Positions 45,108-53,857 of a stretch of DNA of 64,000 nt are shown one piece after another (positions within the stretch are counted from its first letter, which is position 1; the number at the start of each line of letters is the position of its first letter). The notes below the pieces were generated by a model. It was not told where the DNA came from. It did not search any database and saw only the letters and a program-made list of their open reading frames with translations. The stretch comes from Oceanihabitans gracilariae. Its GTDB lineage: Bacteria > Bacteroidota > Bacteroidia > Flavobacteriales > Flavobacteriaceae. The stretch spans positions 434,001-498,000 of the forward strand of contig NZ_JBHULM010000011.1 in the NCBI RefSeq assembly GCF_042684485.1, given 5' to 3'. The position numbers and the translations under genes were made by a program.

Positions 45108-45143
45108 GAGATTTCTCGACATGCTCGAAATGACAAGGACTGT
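45108..45143. repeat. short dispersed repeat GAGATTTCTCGAC..., copy A
   Basis: A 36-bp unit, GAGATTTCTCGACATGCTCG and onward, with an imperfect palindrome around TCGACATGCTCGA. A second copy lies 63 bp downstream in the same orientation (45171-45207). Confidence 0.8.
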
Positions 45144-45170
45144 ATTTGCCTTATATAATTTTCCTCTTTT

Positions 45171-45207
45171 GAGATTTCTCGACAAGTTCGAAATAACAAA
45201 ACTGTGT
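45171..45207. repeat. short dispersed repeat GAGATTTCTCGAC..., copy B
   Basis: GAGATTTCTCGACAAGTTCG and onward aligns with copy A over about 36 bp with a few substitutions, ending in ACTGTGT against GACTGT. A broken third piece (TTTCTTGCTTCGCTCGAATG, about 45215-45234) follows. Confidence 0.8.
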
Positions 45208-45278
45208 TGTATAATTTCTTGCTTCGCTCGAATGCTTTAGATCTTCTTAATCAGTAACAGCATCATTTTTATAATGAG

Positions 45279-45299
45279 ATTCCTGCCTAACGCAGGAAT
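45279..45299. repeat. hairpin repeat ATTCCTGC-CTAAC-GCAGGAAT
   Basis: A perfect 8-bp stem just past the LytTR regulator stop codon. The sequence GGCAGGAATCT recurs at 46054-46064 on the other side of the same gene. It lacks a T run on either strand, so it is a dispersed repeat more than a standard terminator. Confidence 0.65.
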
Positions 45300-45302
45300 T
45301 TG

Positions 45303-46037
45303 CTACTTAAAATAAGATAGTAAAGCTGCTTTTTTAGATGCAGAAACGAGTACTTCTTTTCCGTTACTAAGTACTACATGTCCTCCTTTTCCTTTTACGT
45401 ATTTGGTAATTTCATTAACGTTTACCAAATAGCTTTTGTGCACTCTTGCAAAGCTTGAATTACTTAGCGCTTCTTCAAAATATTTTAAAGTTTTACTTAC
45501 TAGTTTCTTTTTGTTGTTATTTAAATACAATTCTGTGTAATTATCATCTGCTTTACAATACAGGATGTTTGCTGTTTCAATGACTTCAAATCCATCTTGT
45601 TGTGGTATGGTAATTTTTCCGTTTACTGTATTTGTATTAGGTACTAAAACCTCATCTTGCAAAGCATCTTCTTTAGTTTTAATTTCTACAACATAATCTA
45701 CTGCTTTTATAAGTTCGTCAATAGAAATTGGTTTCATTAAATAATAGCTAGCATGTGCATTTAAAGCATCTATTGCATAATGGTTGTAGGCAGTTACAAA
45801 AATGGTTTCAAAGCTGGCATCACCTACTTTATCTAGCAAATCAAAGGCATTACCATAAGGCATTTCTACATCTAAAAATACAACATCTAAGTGGTTATTT
45901 CTAATAAGCACCAAAGCTTCTTCTACGTTTTCTGCTTCTCCTAAAATGTTAACATTAGGACAATATTTAGCAAGATATTTTTTTAATATATCTCTACTTG
46001 TTTTTTCGTCTTCTACTATTATGGCGTTTAGTTTCAT
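45303..46037 (-). CDS. LytTR-family response regulator
   Basis: A 244-residue regulator: receiver domain (1-120) with phosphoacceptor D56 in VVFLDVEMP and acidic residues E9-D10, a linker, and a LytTR DNA-binding domain (about 145-244, FARVHKSYLVN strand). I used ATG 46037 (MKLNAIIVED); the ATG at 46052 adds MQQVH. The LytS-like kinase gene lies immediately upstream on the same strand, 128 bp away, and is the obvious partner. The pair is flanked by short dispersed repeats. Confidence 0.94.
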   Translation of the reverse strand: MKLNAIIVEDEKTSRDILKKYLAKYCPNVNILGEAENVEEALVLIRNNHLDVVFLDVEMPYGNAFDLLDKVGDASFETIFVTAYNHYAIDALNAHASYYLMKPISIDELIKAVDYVVEIKTKEDALQDEVLVPNTNTVNGKITIPQQDGFEVIETANILYCKADDNYTELYLNNNKKKLVSKTLKYFEEALSNSSFARVHKSYLVNVNEITKYVKGKGGHVVLSNGKEVLVSASKKAALLSYFK

Positions 46038-46165
46038 GTGCACTTGCTGCAAAGGCAGGAATCTTGTCCTACTCTTAAAATTGATTATTTATTAATTCCT
46101 TTTTCAAATTTTAAATTCTAATGAGACCTAAAGACTGCGTCGTGGTATCATTTTCTGTTTTATTA

Positions 46166-48340
46166 TTAGTCCTTTTTTAAAGTAACAACAACTTTGGTAC
46201 CTTGATCTCCTTGAGCTTGATAATTATCTATAAAAACATCTACTTTGTCTTTATACATTTCGTTTAAAATGGCAACACGTTTTTTAATGTTGTTCATTCC
46301 TTTAGAGTTTTGTTTTTTCTGGTTTTCAGTTTTTAAGGCTTTAGATTTTTCTCTTCCTATTCCGTCATCTATAATAGCAATAGTAATTTCGTCTTTACTA
46401 TTCTGATTTATGCTTATTTCTAATTTTCCTTTTTCCTCTTTATAACGTAAGCCATGCCAAACAGCATTTTCTATATATGGTTGTAAAAGCATAGGTGGAA
46501 TTTGAAACTGGTTAACAGCAACATTTTCTGCTACATTTATACTATAATCAAACTTGTCTTTAAATCTAAAATGTTCTAATTGTGTATACAATTCTAGTAA
46601 TTCTATTTCTTTTTGAAGTGGAATAAAATCTTGTTCGCTATTTTCTAAAACAGCTCGCATGAGTTGAGAAAAATCAGACAGATATCTATTTGCTGTTCTT
46701 TCATCATTAGAAGCTATAAAGCTGTTCACAGAATTTAAAGCATTAAATATAAAATGCGGATTCATTTGGCTACGCAATGATTTTAATGCCAAAAGATTGT
46801 TTGCCAATTTTTGTTGCTTGATGTATTTATACATAACATAGGCTACAATTAACAATAAAAGCACACCTCCAAAAAGCGAATAAATAATCAACTTCTGTCT
46901 TTTACTTTGCTCTATAGTAAGTTGGTAATTGGTTTGAGTTAATGCTCTATCGCTTTCTAAACTGGTAATACGGTTTTGCTTTTCGGCAATGCTTTTATTA
47001 AATCGTGCTGCTTGTGTAATTTCCTGCTCCATTTTAGCATATAAAGCATCTACTGTTTCTTGATAGGTTTTGTAGGTTTCTAAGGCTTCTGTATAATTAC
47101 CAGCATCTCTATAGGTTTCTGAGAGCTTACGTACAGCATCTTTTTTAACCAATAAATCTTCTTTATTATCTGCTTCTTCTATACTTTTTTCTAAATACGG
47201 AATCGCATTTTTATAATCTTGCTGTTGGTAATATGCGTTACCAATTTTATAGTTTTGCTTTTGTAAGGTTAAGGCAGTTTCGTTATCCATTAACGTATCT
47301 GTTTCTAATTCTGAAATTTCTTCAATTGCTTCTTTACGTAATTGAATTTCATTTTCATAAGCCATATTATCATTCTGGAAATCGGCTACTTTTACCTTCT
47401 CTTCTACTGCTCTTTTTTTGTTTTCTTGTGCTGCTAAGTCTAAAGCGTTTTCAAAATAGCTATTTGCTTCGTTTAGTTTACCACTTGCATTGTAAGCCTC
47501 ACCAATTTTAGAATTTAAGTCTGTTATTTTGGGTTTAATAAGATGTTTTTCGGCAATAGAAAGCCCTTTTTTATAGTTAGAAATAGCAGTATCTAATTGT
47601 ATTATTTTTGTATACACATCACCTAAACCTTCATAATATTCGGTTTTTTGGTAATTAGAAAGGCTGCTTTCTTTAATACTTTGATAGGTTTGTAGGCTTT
47701 CTTGGTAATCTTTATTTTTATAATATGCCTTTGCTAATTTTAAAACTACTTCGTTTAATCTATTGTTTTGAAGGCTAATTTTATAGTTAGAAATTGCCAA
47801 ATCATACTGTTTCCACTGCATATATACATCTGCTAGTACTTCATAAGCTTCGGCATTTTGGTTGGTAGAGTTGCTTTGGGCTAAAGCTTCAGTTATAAAT
47901 AAAATACTTTTTTCGGCATCTTTTTTAAGATATACTTGGGCAGAATCTATAACACTATTAAAAGGCTTTAGCGATACTTTTCTTTTATAAACTGCTTCGT
48001 CAACTTCGGTTGTTGGTTTTACCTCAACGGTTATTCTTTCATCATCTTTAATGGTATAAAAAACAGTTTTAATATCTTTATGTGCAATGGTTAACTCATC
48101 GCCTTTTTTTACTTGAATTCTAAAATCACCAGAAAGATTAGTTGTGGTATATGCTCCTCCATTTACAGAGATTTGCACGTTTGTAATTGGCTTACGTGTA
48201 TCACTTTCTACTACAGAACCTTTAACTATAAAACTTACTTCTTCTTTATCTGCAGTTGTTTCGGCATGTTGCTGTGCAAACAAATGACTAGAAAGAAACA
48301 GAAAGCCTAAGAGGATACTATATTTTAAGAGGTATTTCAT
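46166..48340 (-). CDS. LytS-type sensor histidine kinase with carboxypeptidase-regulatory and TPR domains
   Basis: A 724-residue membrane kinase. The signal peptide (1-22) is followed by a carboxypeptidase-regulatory-like beta domain (about 36-105) and TPR-like repeats (about 155-450), all outside the cytoplasm. One membrane helix (about 483-505) precedes a His_kinase domain with the NPHFIFNALNS phosphoacceptor motif (about 527-537) and a HATPase with an NAVWHGL N box and DDGIGR G1 motif. It should phosphorylate the downstream LytTR regulator. The signal is unknown; the outer beta domain suggests binding of a protein or glycan. Confidence 0.93.
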   Translation of the reverse strand: MKYLLKYSILLGFLFLSSHLFAQQHAETTADKEEVSFIVKGSVVESDTRKPITNVQISVNGGAYTTTNLSGDFRIQVKKGDELTIAHKDIKTVFYTIKDDERITVEVKPTTEVDEAVYKRKVSLKPFNSVIDSAQVYLKKDAEKSILFITEALAQSNSTNQNAEAYEVLADVYMQWKQYDLAISNYKISLQNNRLNEVVLKLAKAYYKNKDYQESLQTYQSIKESSLSNYQKTEYYEGLGDVYTKIIQLDTAISNYKKGLSIAEKHLIKPKITDLNSKIGEAYNASGKLNEANSYFENALDLAAQENKKRAVEEKVKVADFQNDNMAYENEIQLRKEAIEEISELETDTLMDNETALTLQKQNYKIGNAYYQQQDYKNAIPYLEKSIEEADNKEDLLVKKDAVRKLSETYRDAGNYTEALETYKTYQETVDALYAKMEQEITQAARFNKSIAEKQNRITSLESDRALTQTNYQLTIEQSKRQKLIIYSLFGGVLLLLIVAYVMYKYIKQQKLANNLLALKSLRSQMNPHFIFNALNSVNSFIASNDERTANRYLSDFSQLMRAVLENSEQDFIPLQKEIELLELYTQLEHFRFKDKFDYSINVAENVAVNQFQIPPMLLQPYIENAVWHGLRYKEEKGKLEISINQNSKDEITIAIIDDGIGREKSKALKTENQKKQNSKGMNNIKKRVAILNEMYKDKVDVFIDNYQAQGDQGTKVVVTLKKD

Positions 48341-48546
48341 TTATTGTTATTATAAAGTATAAACTTACACACTTTAATCTACACTTAAAAACGGCAACAG
48401 GAGTCTTTTACTTTTTTTTAATCGTAAAAAGTTAGGTTGCCTAAATATAAAAAAGGGTTCACGCATGCAATTGCACGCTTTACTCATTGGTGGTTTTTTA
48501 TAAAAAACTTTGGTAATAGGTTTACTAAGAATTTAAAAAACAACTC

Positions 48547-49560
48547 ATGAAAAAGCTTATTATTACCTCTTTAATTATTGTATATAGCATATCTAATTTT
48601 GCGCAAATAAAAGGAAATGCAATTTCTATATCTAGACAAAATATTGCATCTAAAGATCTAGGAAATGGTTATGTGTACGGAAACCATTCTAACCATTTTA
48701 AATCTGCAAACTTAGTTCCTAATCCTACTATAAATTTAGAAGTAAAAGCTTTAAGTAATATAATTGCTTCGTCTTATACAGCAGTTTTTAATGTAACACA
48801 AATTGGTGAAACTTCTGAAGAAACCAATAATTTAATAAAAGAGCGTACACTAAAATTAAAAAGCAATTTAGCTGCAAAAGGTATTTTAACCAGTGATTTT
48901 GTTATAGATGTTATTTCATTTGTTCCTGTTTATGAAACGATTGTTGAAAAAAAATTATTCAGCAAAAAGTATGTTGAAGTACCTAAGGGATTTGAGTTAC
49001 AGCAGAACATTCATATTAAATTCACCAAGGTAGCGCAGTTTGAAGAAATCTTAGCTGCTTGTGCTAATAACGAAATTTACAACTTAGTGAAAGTCGATTA
49101 TTTTATAGACAACCTGCAAGAAGTATACAAAAAACTACGAGTAGAAATTTTAAAAGAATTAAAAGAAAAACAAGAATTCTATAAAAATTTAGGTTTTGAT
49201 TTAACAGAATACACACCAATAATAGCAGACAATAAGTACTGTTATTTTCCAAGAGATTTTTACAAAAACTATCAAGCTTTTAATAGCGTTTCTATGGAAG
49301 CTTTAAAGAAAAAAAGAGGTGTATATCAAGCAAAAAAACAAACGTCATATTACTATGATCCTATTTCGTTTAGAGATTATGATGTTGTAATAAATCCTTC
49401 TATTGTAGAACCTGTAATACAAATAGGAATGGAAATAAAACTACAATACACACCCAAACCAAAACAAGAAAAACCAATAGAAAAAGAAGTAATTAAAAAC
49501 AAGTATTACATCATTTCTCCAGATGGAAGTATTGATATAAAAGAAATAAAAACAACATAA
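48547..49560 (+). CDS. exported SIMPL (DUF541)-like protein
   Basis: A 337-residue secreted protein. The signal peptide ends near residue 19 (NFAQ). The core has the SIMPL-like layout of a repeated Val/Phe strand, a helix with many Glu and Lys (ETNNLIKERTLKLKSNL), and a GILTSDFVIDVISF strand (pieces seen at about 95-130). The C-terminus is basic and Pro/Lys-rich. Family members occur in the periplasm with no settled role. It lies 16 bp before a vWA-domain lipoprotein, so the two form an operon. Confidence 0.75.
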   Translation: MKKLIITSLIIVYSISNFAQIKGNAISISRQNIASKDLGNGYVYGNHSNHFKSANLVPNPTINLEVKALSNIIASSYTAVFNVTQIGETSEETNNLIKERTLKLKSNLAAKGILTSDFVIDVISFVPVYETIVEKKLFSKKYVEVPKGFELQQNIHIKFTKVAQFEEILAACANNEIYNLVKVDYFIDNLQEVYKKLRVEILKELKEKQEFYKNLGFDLTEYTPIIADNKYCYFPRDFYKNYQAFNSVSMEALKKKRGVYQAKKQTSYYYDPISFRDYDVVINPSIVEPVIQIGMEIKLQYTPKPKQEKPIEKEVIKNKYYIISPDGSIDIKEIKTT

Positions 49561-49576
49561 CAATAAAACAAAAACT

Positions 49577-50752
49577 ATGAAAACCGTATTTAAACAGAGT
49601 ATACTAGCATTATTTTTTGTTAGTCTCACAGCTTGTCAAGCAAAGACAAAAAAATTAGAAACTACAGTAGCCTTAAACCAACCTGAAACCCATAAACCTA
49701 CAACAGCTAGCAAAGCAAACAAACAATTTATTAAAGTTGCTTTGCTATTAGACACTAGTAATAGTATGGATGGTTTAATAGACCAAGCAAAAGCACAGCT
49801 TTGGGAAATTGTAAACGAGCTTTCCTATGCTAAATGCAATGCTATGAAACCAAATCTTCAAATTGCCTTGTATGAATATGGTAATGATAATTTAAATGGA
49901 AACGAAGGTTATATACGTCAAGTATTAGCTTTTAGTCAGGACTTAGATGAAATTTCTAAAGAATTATTTTCTCTAACTACAAGAGGAGGAAATGAATATT
50001 GTGGTTATGTTATACAAACTGCATTAAACCAACTACAATGGGGAAATAATCCAGACGATTTAAAGCTTATTTTTATTGCAGGAAACGAGCCTTTTACCCA
50101 AGGAAGAGTGCCTTATAAAGTGGCTGGTAAATTAGCACATAGTAAAGACGTAACAGTAAACACCATTTTTTGTGGCGATTATAACCAAGGAATCTCTAGC
50201 TATTGGAAAGATGGAGCAGATGTAACACATGGTAATTATATGGCTATTAATCACAATCATGAAACGGTACATATCGCTTCGCCTTATGACGCTAGTATTT
50301 TAGAACTAAACAACAAGTTAAACAAAACCTATGTTGCCTATGGAAGCTACGGAAAAGATAAAATGGAATTGCAAGCAGAACAAGATGTAAATGCACAAGG
50401 ATACAGTGAAGCTAATGCTGTTAGTAGAGCAGTTAGTAAGAGTTCGCATTTATATAAAAATGCTTCTTGGGATTTAATTGATGCTAGTGAAGCAGCATCT
50501 TTTGAATATAAAAATCTAAAAGATAGTGATTTGCCAAAAGCGCTTCAAGGCAAGAGTAAAGAAGAAATAAAAAGCTATTTAGATACAAAACGAAACGAGC
50601 GTAAAGCCATACAAGAGCAAATTCAAGACCTAAACGCAAAACGAAAGCAATATGTTGCCCAACAACAAAAAGAAGGAAATAACAGCCTAGAAAACGCCAT
50701 GCTTAATGCTATTAAATCTCAAGCAAAAAAGAAAAATTATAAATGGGAATAA
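49577..50752 (+). CDS. vWA-domain lipoprotein
   Basis: A 391-residue exported protein. The lipobox is LTAC with Cys20. A von Willebrand A domain begins near residue 55 with the MIDAS motif DTSNSM (D-x-S-x-S) and extends to about 250. A helical Lys/Gln/Glu-rich C-terminus (about 320-391) is predicted coiled coil. vWA domains bind protein ligands through a metal ion. It is transcribed with the SIMPL-like gene and ends at a terminator facing PorP/SprF. Confidence 0.88.
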   Translation: MKTVFKQSILALFFVSLTACQAKTKKLETTVALNQPETHKPTTASKANKQFIKVALLLDTSNSMDGLIDQAKAQLWEIVNELSYAKCNAMKPNLQIALYEYGNDNLNGNEGYIRQVLAFSQDLDEISKELFSLTTRGGNEYCGYVIQTALNQLQWGNNPDDLKLIFIAGNEPFTQGRVPYKVAGKLAHSKDVTVNTIFCGDYNQGISSYWKDGADVTHGNYMAINHNHETVHIASPYDASILELNNKLNKTYVAYGSYGKDKMELQAEQDVNAQGYSEANAVSRAVSKSSHLYKNASWDLIDASEAASFEYKNLKDSDLPKALQGKSKEEIKSYLDTKRNERKAIQEQIQDLNAKRKQYVAQQQKEGNNSLENAMLNAIKSQAKKKNYKWE

Positions 50753-50759
50753 TACGCAA

Positions 50760-50795
50760 CAAAAAAGTCTTCCATATTCTGGAAGACTTTTTTAA
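50760..50795. terminator. bidirectional terminator between the vWA and PorP/SprF genes
   Basis: The arms AAAAGTCTTCCA (50763-50774) and TGGAAGACTTTT (50780-50791) with a TATTC loop lie between converging genes, flanked by A and T runs. Confidence 0.92.
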
Positions 50796-50821
50796 TATAT
50801 AGTTTATAAACTTGTAACTCC

Positions 50822-51823
50822 TTAGTTAACTGCAGGACAGTTACAGTGGTATTTTTCTTTTCTACAGTTAAAGTTTAAACCTAGTGTTATTTGATGAAAA
50901 CCTGCATTGTTAAATACTACAGAGTTTGCTTGATATGCATACGTATATGCAAACATAAAGTTGTTATAGTTAATACCTAATATTGGCGAAATGTATTGAA
51001 GCTTTTGGCTATTAATACTAGAACCATCAATATACTCTGCACCATCTAAGCTACGTCTGTAAGATAATCCTCCCCAAATTTGACCAAATTCCATTTTTTT
51101 ATACGTCTTAAAGTTTAAGTCAAAAGAAGCCTCTTTAGTACCATCTTTATATTGAAATAAAATAGAAGGCTCATAAGACCAGTCACTACCAAACTTACCA
51201 AAACCATAACCAGCAGAAAATAAATAACGTCTTAAGTTACTAGTAATTTCAATATCGTTATTTATTCCGTCATTATTCAACAGGTTTTTTACTGTTGCAT
51301 GCGCATAAAAGTTATATAAGTTATAAGAAAAACCTAAATCAATATTAAAGTTGGTAGAGCTTTGCTCGATTCCGTAAATTAAAGGATCAAAAGGTTCGTT
51401 TAAAAAAGCCGTTTCATCTAATTTATATTGTATCATACCAACACTTAAACCAAAAGAAAGTTGATTTAAATCAATTTCATTTCTAGAAAACATTAAATGG
51501 TGTGCGTAGGTTAAATACACTCCGTTTTGAGAATGGTATCCATTTTTATCAGAATATACTATTGCTCCTATTGCAGAAGGTGTATCTCCAATTCTACTAT
51601 TAACACTTATGGTTGCTAATTGTGGTGCATCTTCTTGTCCAAACCATTGTTGTCTTCCTGTTACTCTTAATTTAGCACAGTTAGCAGCTCCAGCCATTGA
51701 AGGGTGTATTAGGTAATAATTATCTGTTAAATAATCCGTATAAATAGGAAGTCCTTCTTGGGCGTTTACAAACTGAGAGCAAAATACAACAACAGCTAAA
51801 AGGTATAACTTTTTTAAATTCAT
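50822..51823 (-). CDS. PorP/SprF-family type IX secretion outer membrane protein
   Basis: A 333-residue beta-barrel protein. The signal peptide (1-21, ending FVNAQ) is followed by the family's PIYTDYLTDNYYLIHPSMAG opening and a barrel of alternating aromatic strands. The tail has Cys residues (CRKEKYHCNC). PorP/SprF proteins help the type IX system export and anchor large gliding adhesins. I used ATG 51823; an upstream TTG would add five residues. No SprB-like adhesin is adjacent, so this one is an orphan. Confidence 0.93.
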   Translation of the reverse strand: MNLKKLYLLAVVVFCSQFVNAQEGLPIYTDYLTDNYYLIHPSMAGAANCAKLRVTGRQQWFGQEDAPQLATISVNSRIGDTPSAIGAIVYSDKNGYHSQNGVYLTYAHHLMFSRNEIDLNQLSFGLSVGMIQYKLDETAFLNEPFDPLIYGIEQSSTNFNIDLGFSYNLYNFYAHATVKNLLNNDGINNDIEITSNLRRYLFSAGYGFGKFGSDWSYEPSILFQYKDGTKEASFDLNFKTYKKMEFGQIWGGLSYRRSLDGAEYIDGSSINSQKLQYISPILGINYNNFMFAYTYAYQANSVVFNNAGFHQITLGLNFNCRKEKYHCNCPAVN

Positions 51824-52036
51824 AATTTTAATTTTCAAGGGAGCTAGGTTAAATGCACTTTTTTATAAGTATTTTAACTTAATATTTTTAATTTATTATT
51901 ATAAGTCACCAAATATATAAAATTTAGTTTTTATAAATAATGATATAAAAGTTAAAGATTTAAGTTGTTTATCGTAAATCAATAAGAATACCTATAAGAA
52001 AAGCTAAATATATAGATAACTCTTGAGTTCTTTTAG

Positions 52037-52044
52037 TATTTTTG
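52037..52044 (+). promoter_or_regulatory. putative -7 box upstream of the Nfu gene
   Basis: TATTTTTG matches TAnnTTTG and ends 17 bp before the ATG at 52062. No TTG is found at the ideal -33 spacing. Confidence 0.5.
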
Positions 52045-52061
52045 CAAAAAAATAATTGACT

Positions 52062-52964
52062 ATGAATACGTTTAAAGTTTCTGTAAAAGAAACTAACAAT
52101 CCAACCATAATAAAATTTGAGCTTAATCAATTTATTACCAAGCATCAAAGCTTTGAATTTAATAATATTGATGAAGCTAAAGCATCTCCATTAGCACAAC
52201 AATTATTTTACCTTCCGTTTGTAAAAAAAGTATATATCACAAGTAATTTTTTAGCTATAGAAAGATATAGTATTGTTGAATGGCAAGATGTACAACAAGA
52301 AGTTGCAGAACAAATAGAAAGTTACCTAAATAATGGTGGACTTATAGTTGAAGAAGAAGCAACTCCTAAAAAAGTACCAGTAACTGTTTATGCAGAAAGC
52401 ACACCTAACCCTTCGGTTATAAAATTTGTTGCTAACAAAAAACTAGTTGCAGCTACTTTTGAATTTACTTCTATAGATGAAGCAAAAGCCTCTCCTCTTG
52501 CTACAGAGTTATTTCACTTTCCGTTTGTAAAAAGTATCTTTTTAGATGAGAACTATGTTTCTATTACAAAATATGAAGTTGCAGAATGGAATGACATTAC
52601 CATGGAACTTCGTGAATTTATTAGAACTTTTATTGAAAATGGTAAGGAAATAGTACTTGCTAATGCTCCAGAAGTTGTAGAAAAATCTACGGAAGCCTTA
52701 GATGCTTCTTATGAAAACATGGATGATACTTCTAAAGAAATCATTAATATATTAGAAGAATATGTAAAACCTGCTGTTGCTAGTGATGGTGGAAACATTC
52801 AGTTTGATTCTTATGATGCTACTACCAAAAAAGTAAAAGTTATTTTACAAGGAGCTTGTAGTGGATGTCCTTCTTCTACATTTACTTTAAAAAATGGTAT
52901 TGAAAACATGCTTAAAGAAATGATGAAAGGTAGAGTAGAAACGGTTGAAGCTATAAACGGTTAA
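52062..52964 (+). CDS. Nfu-type iron-sulfur carrier with duplicated N domain
   Basis: A 300-residue Fe-S cluster scaffold or carrier. Two Nfu_N domains lie in tandem: one about 3-95 (FVKKVYITSNFLAIER) and one about 105-195 (FVKSIFLDENYVSITK), both sharing the IDEAKASPLA motif. A NifU C-terminal domain (about 220-300) follows, with the cluster-binding C266-x-x-C269 in GACSGCPSS. Most bacterial Nfu proteins carry one N domain. I used ATG 52062, since the upstream option is TTG 52056. It delivers clusters to apoproteins; a specific client is unknown. Confidence 0.95.
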   Translation: MNTFKVSVKETNNPTIIKFELNQFITKHQSFEFNNIDEAKASPLAQQLFYLPFVKKVYITSNFLAIERYSIVEWQDVQQEVAEQIESYLNNGGLIVEEEATPKKVPVTVYAESTPNPSVIKFVANKKLVAATFEFTSIDEAKASPLATELFHFPFVKSIFLDENYVSITKYEVAEWNDITMELREFIRTFIENGKEIVLANAPEVVEKSTEALDASYENMDDTSKEIINILEEYVKPAVASDGGNIQFDSYDATTKKVKVILQGACSGCPSSTFTLKNGIENMLKEMMKGRVETVEAING

Positions 52965-53078
52965 ACTATTAAAAATACGTTTGTTGTGTTTTTAAAATAC
53001 TCTTAATCAAACTTTTATCTTTCTATTATTATTTGTAAATTAAGGTTTCAAGCAATTATTAACTTAAAAAAACTTAAT

Positions 53079-53279
53079 ATGTCAATAATGAAAGTAATTG
53101 AGGTAATGTCTAATTCAGATAAAAGCTGGGAAGATGCAACTAAAAAAGCAATAAAACACGCCTCTAAAAGTGTAAAAAACATTAAATCTGTATTTGTACA
53201 ATCACAAAGCGCAGTAGTTAAAGATGATGAAGTAACAGAGTTTAGAGTAAACTTAAAACTAACTTTTGAAGTAAAATAA
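53079..53279 (+). CDS. dodecin family flavin-binding protein
   Basis: A 66-residue protein of normal dodecin length, which assembles as a hollow dodecamer that binds flavin or CoA. The MKVIEVMSNSDKSWEDATKK opening and the central helix KAIKHASKSVKNI match the family. It is monocistronic, ending at a terminator 20 bp later. Its role in flavin storage or protection is known from the family only. Confidence 0.92.
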   Translation: MSIMKVIEVMSNSDKSWEDATKKAIKHASKSVKNIKSVFVQSQSAVVKDDEVTEFRVNLKLTFEVK

Positions 53280-53300
53280 ACTTTTTAAAGTAATAACACA

Positions 53301-53329
53301 AAAGCGTTCTATAACAGAACGCTTTTTTT
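53301..53329 (+). terminator. intrinsic terminator after the dodecin gene
   Basis: The arms AAAGCGTTCT (53301-53310) and AGAACGCTTT (53316-53325) flank an ATAAC loop, followed by a T run. Confidence 0.9.
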
Positions 53330-53344
53330 ATGTTATTAATTGAC

Positions 53345-53352
53345 TAACTTTG
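53345..53352 (+). promoter_or_regulatory. putative -7 box of the DUF1304 gene
   Basis: TAACTTTG is a full match to TAnnTTTG and ends 21 bp before the ATG at 53374. Confidence 0.5.
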
Positions 53353-53373
53353 ATTGCAAAAAAATAATTCTCC

Positions 53374-53733
53374 ATGAAAATTTTAGCAATCTTATTAGTA
53401 GCCTTTGTAGCTTTTGAACATTTTTACTTTTTAGTACTTGAAATGTTTTTATGGACTACCCAAAAAGTAATTAAAACCTTTGGCACAGAAAGTGAAGCCT
53501 TTGCAGAAAAAACAAAAGTATTAGCAGCAAATCAAGGGTTATATAATGGTTTTTTAGCAGCAGGTTTGGTTTTTGGCTTAGTAGATAACAATACTAGTAT
53601 GCTAGTGTTTTTATTAAGCTGTATTGTTATTGCTGGAATTTATGGCGCATATTCTACACAAAAAATTCGATTGTTTTACTTTCAATCTATTCCAGCTATT
53701 TTTGCTTTAGCTTCCGTTTTATTTCTATATTAA
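53374..53733 (+). CDS. DUF1304 family membrane protein
   Basis: A 119-residue integral membrane protein with four hydrophobic segments. The family's AFEHFYFLVLEMFLW motif near 16-30 and the NQGLYNGFLAAGLVFG stretch in the second helix identify DUF1304. The family is widespread and of unknown function. It has its own -7 box and stands alone upstream of mscS. Confidence 0.9.
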   Translation: MKILAILLVAFVAFEHFYFLVLEMFLWTTQKVIKTFGTESEAFAEKTKVLAANQGLYNGFLAAGLVFGLVDNNTSMLVFLLSCIVIAGIYGAYSTQKIRLFYFQSIPAIFALASVLFLY

Positions 53734-53857
53734 TTTTATCGAAGAAATACGGATTTTACAGAATTAAACTTTAAAATAACATTTGTTTAGCACAATTTGT
53801 TCTTTTAGTTTTTAATTTCGCTTATTAAAATTATTAATTAATTATTAAACACAAATT

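Noticed and set aside
46065..46165. Possible inverted repeat (TGAGACC...GGTATCA) between the LytTR kinase and regulator genes
   Set aside because: The arms are short and mismatched and the rest of the gap is ordinary AT-rich DNA.
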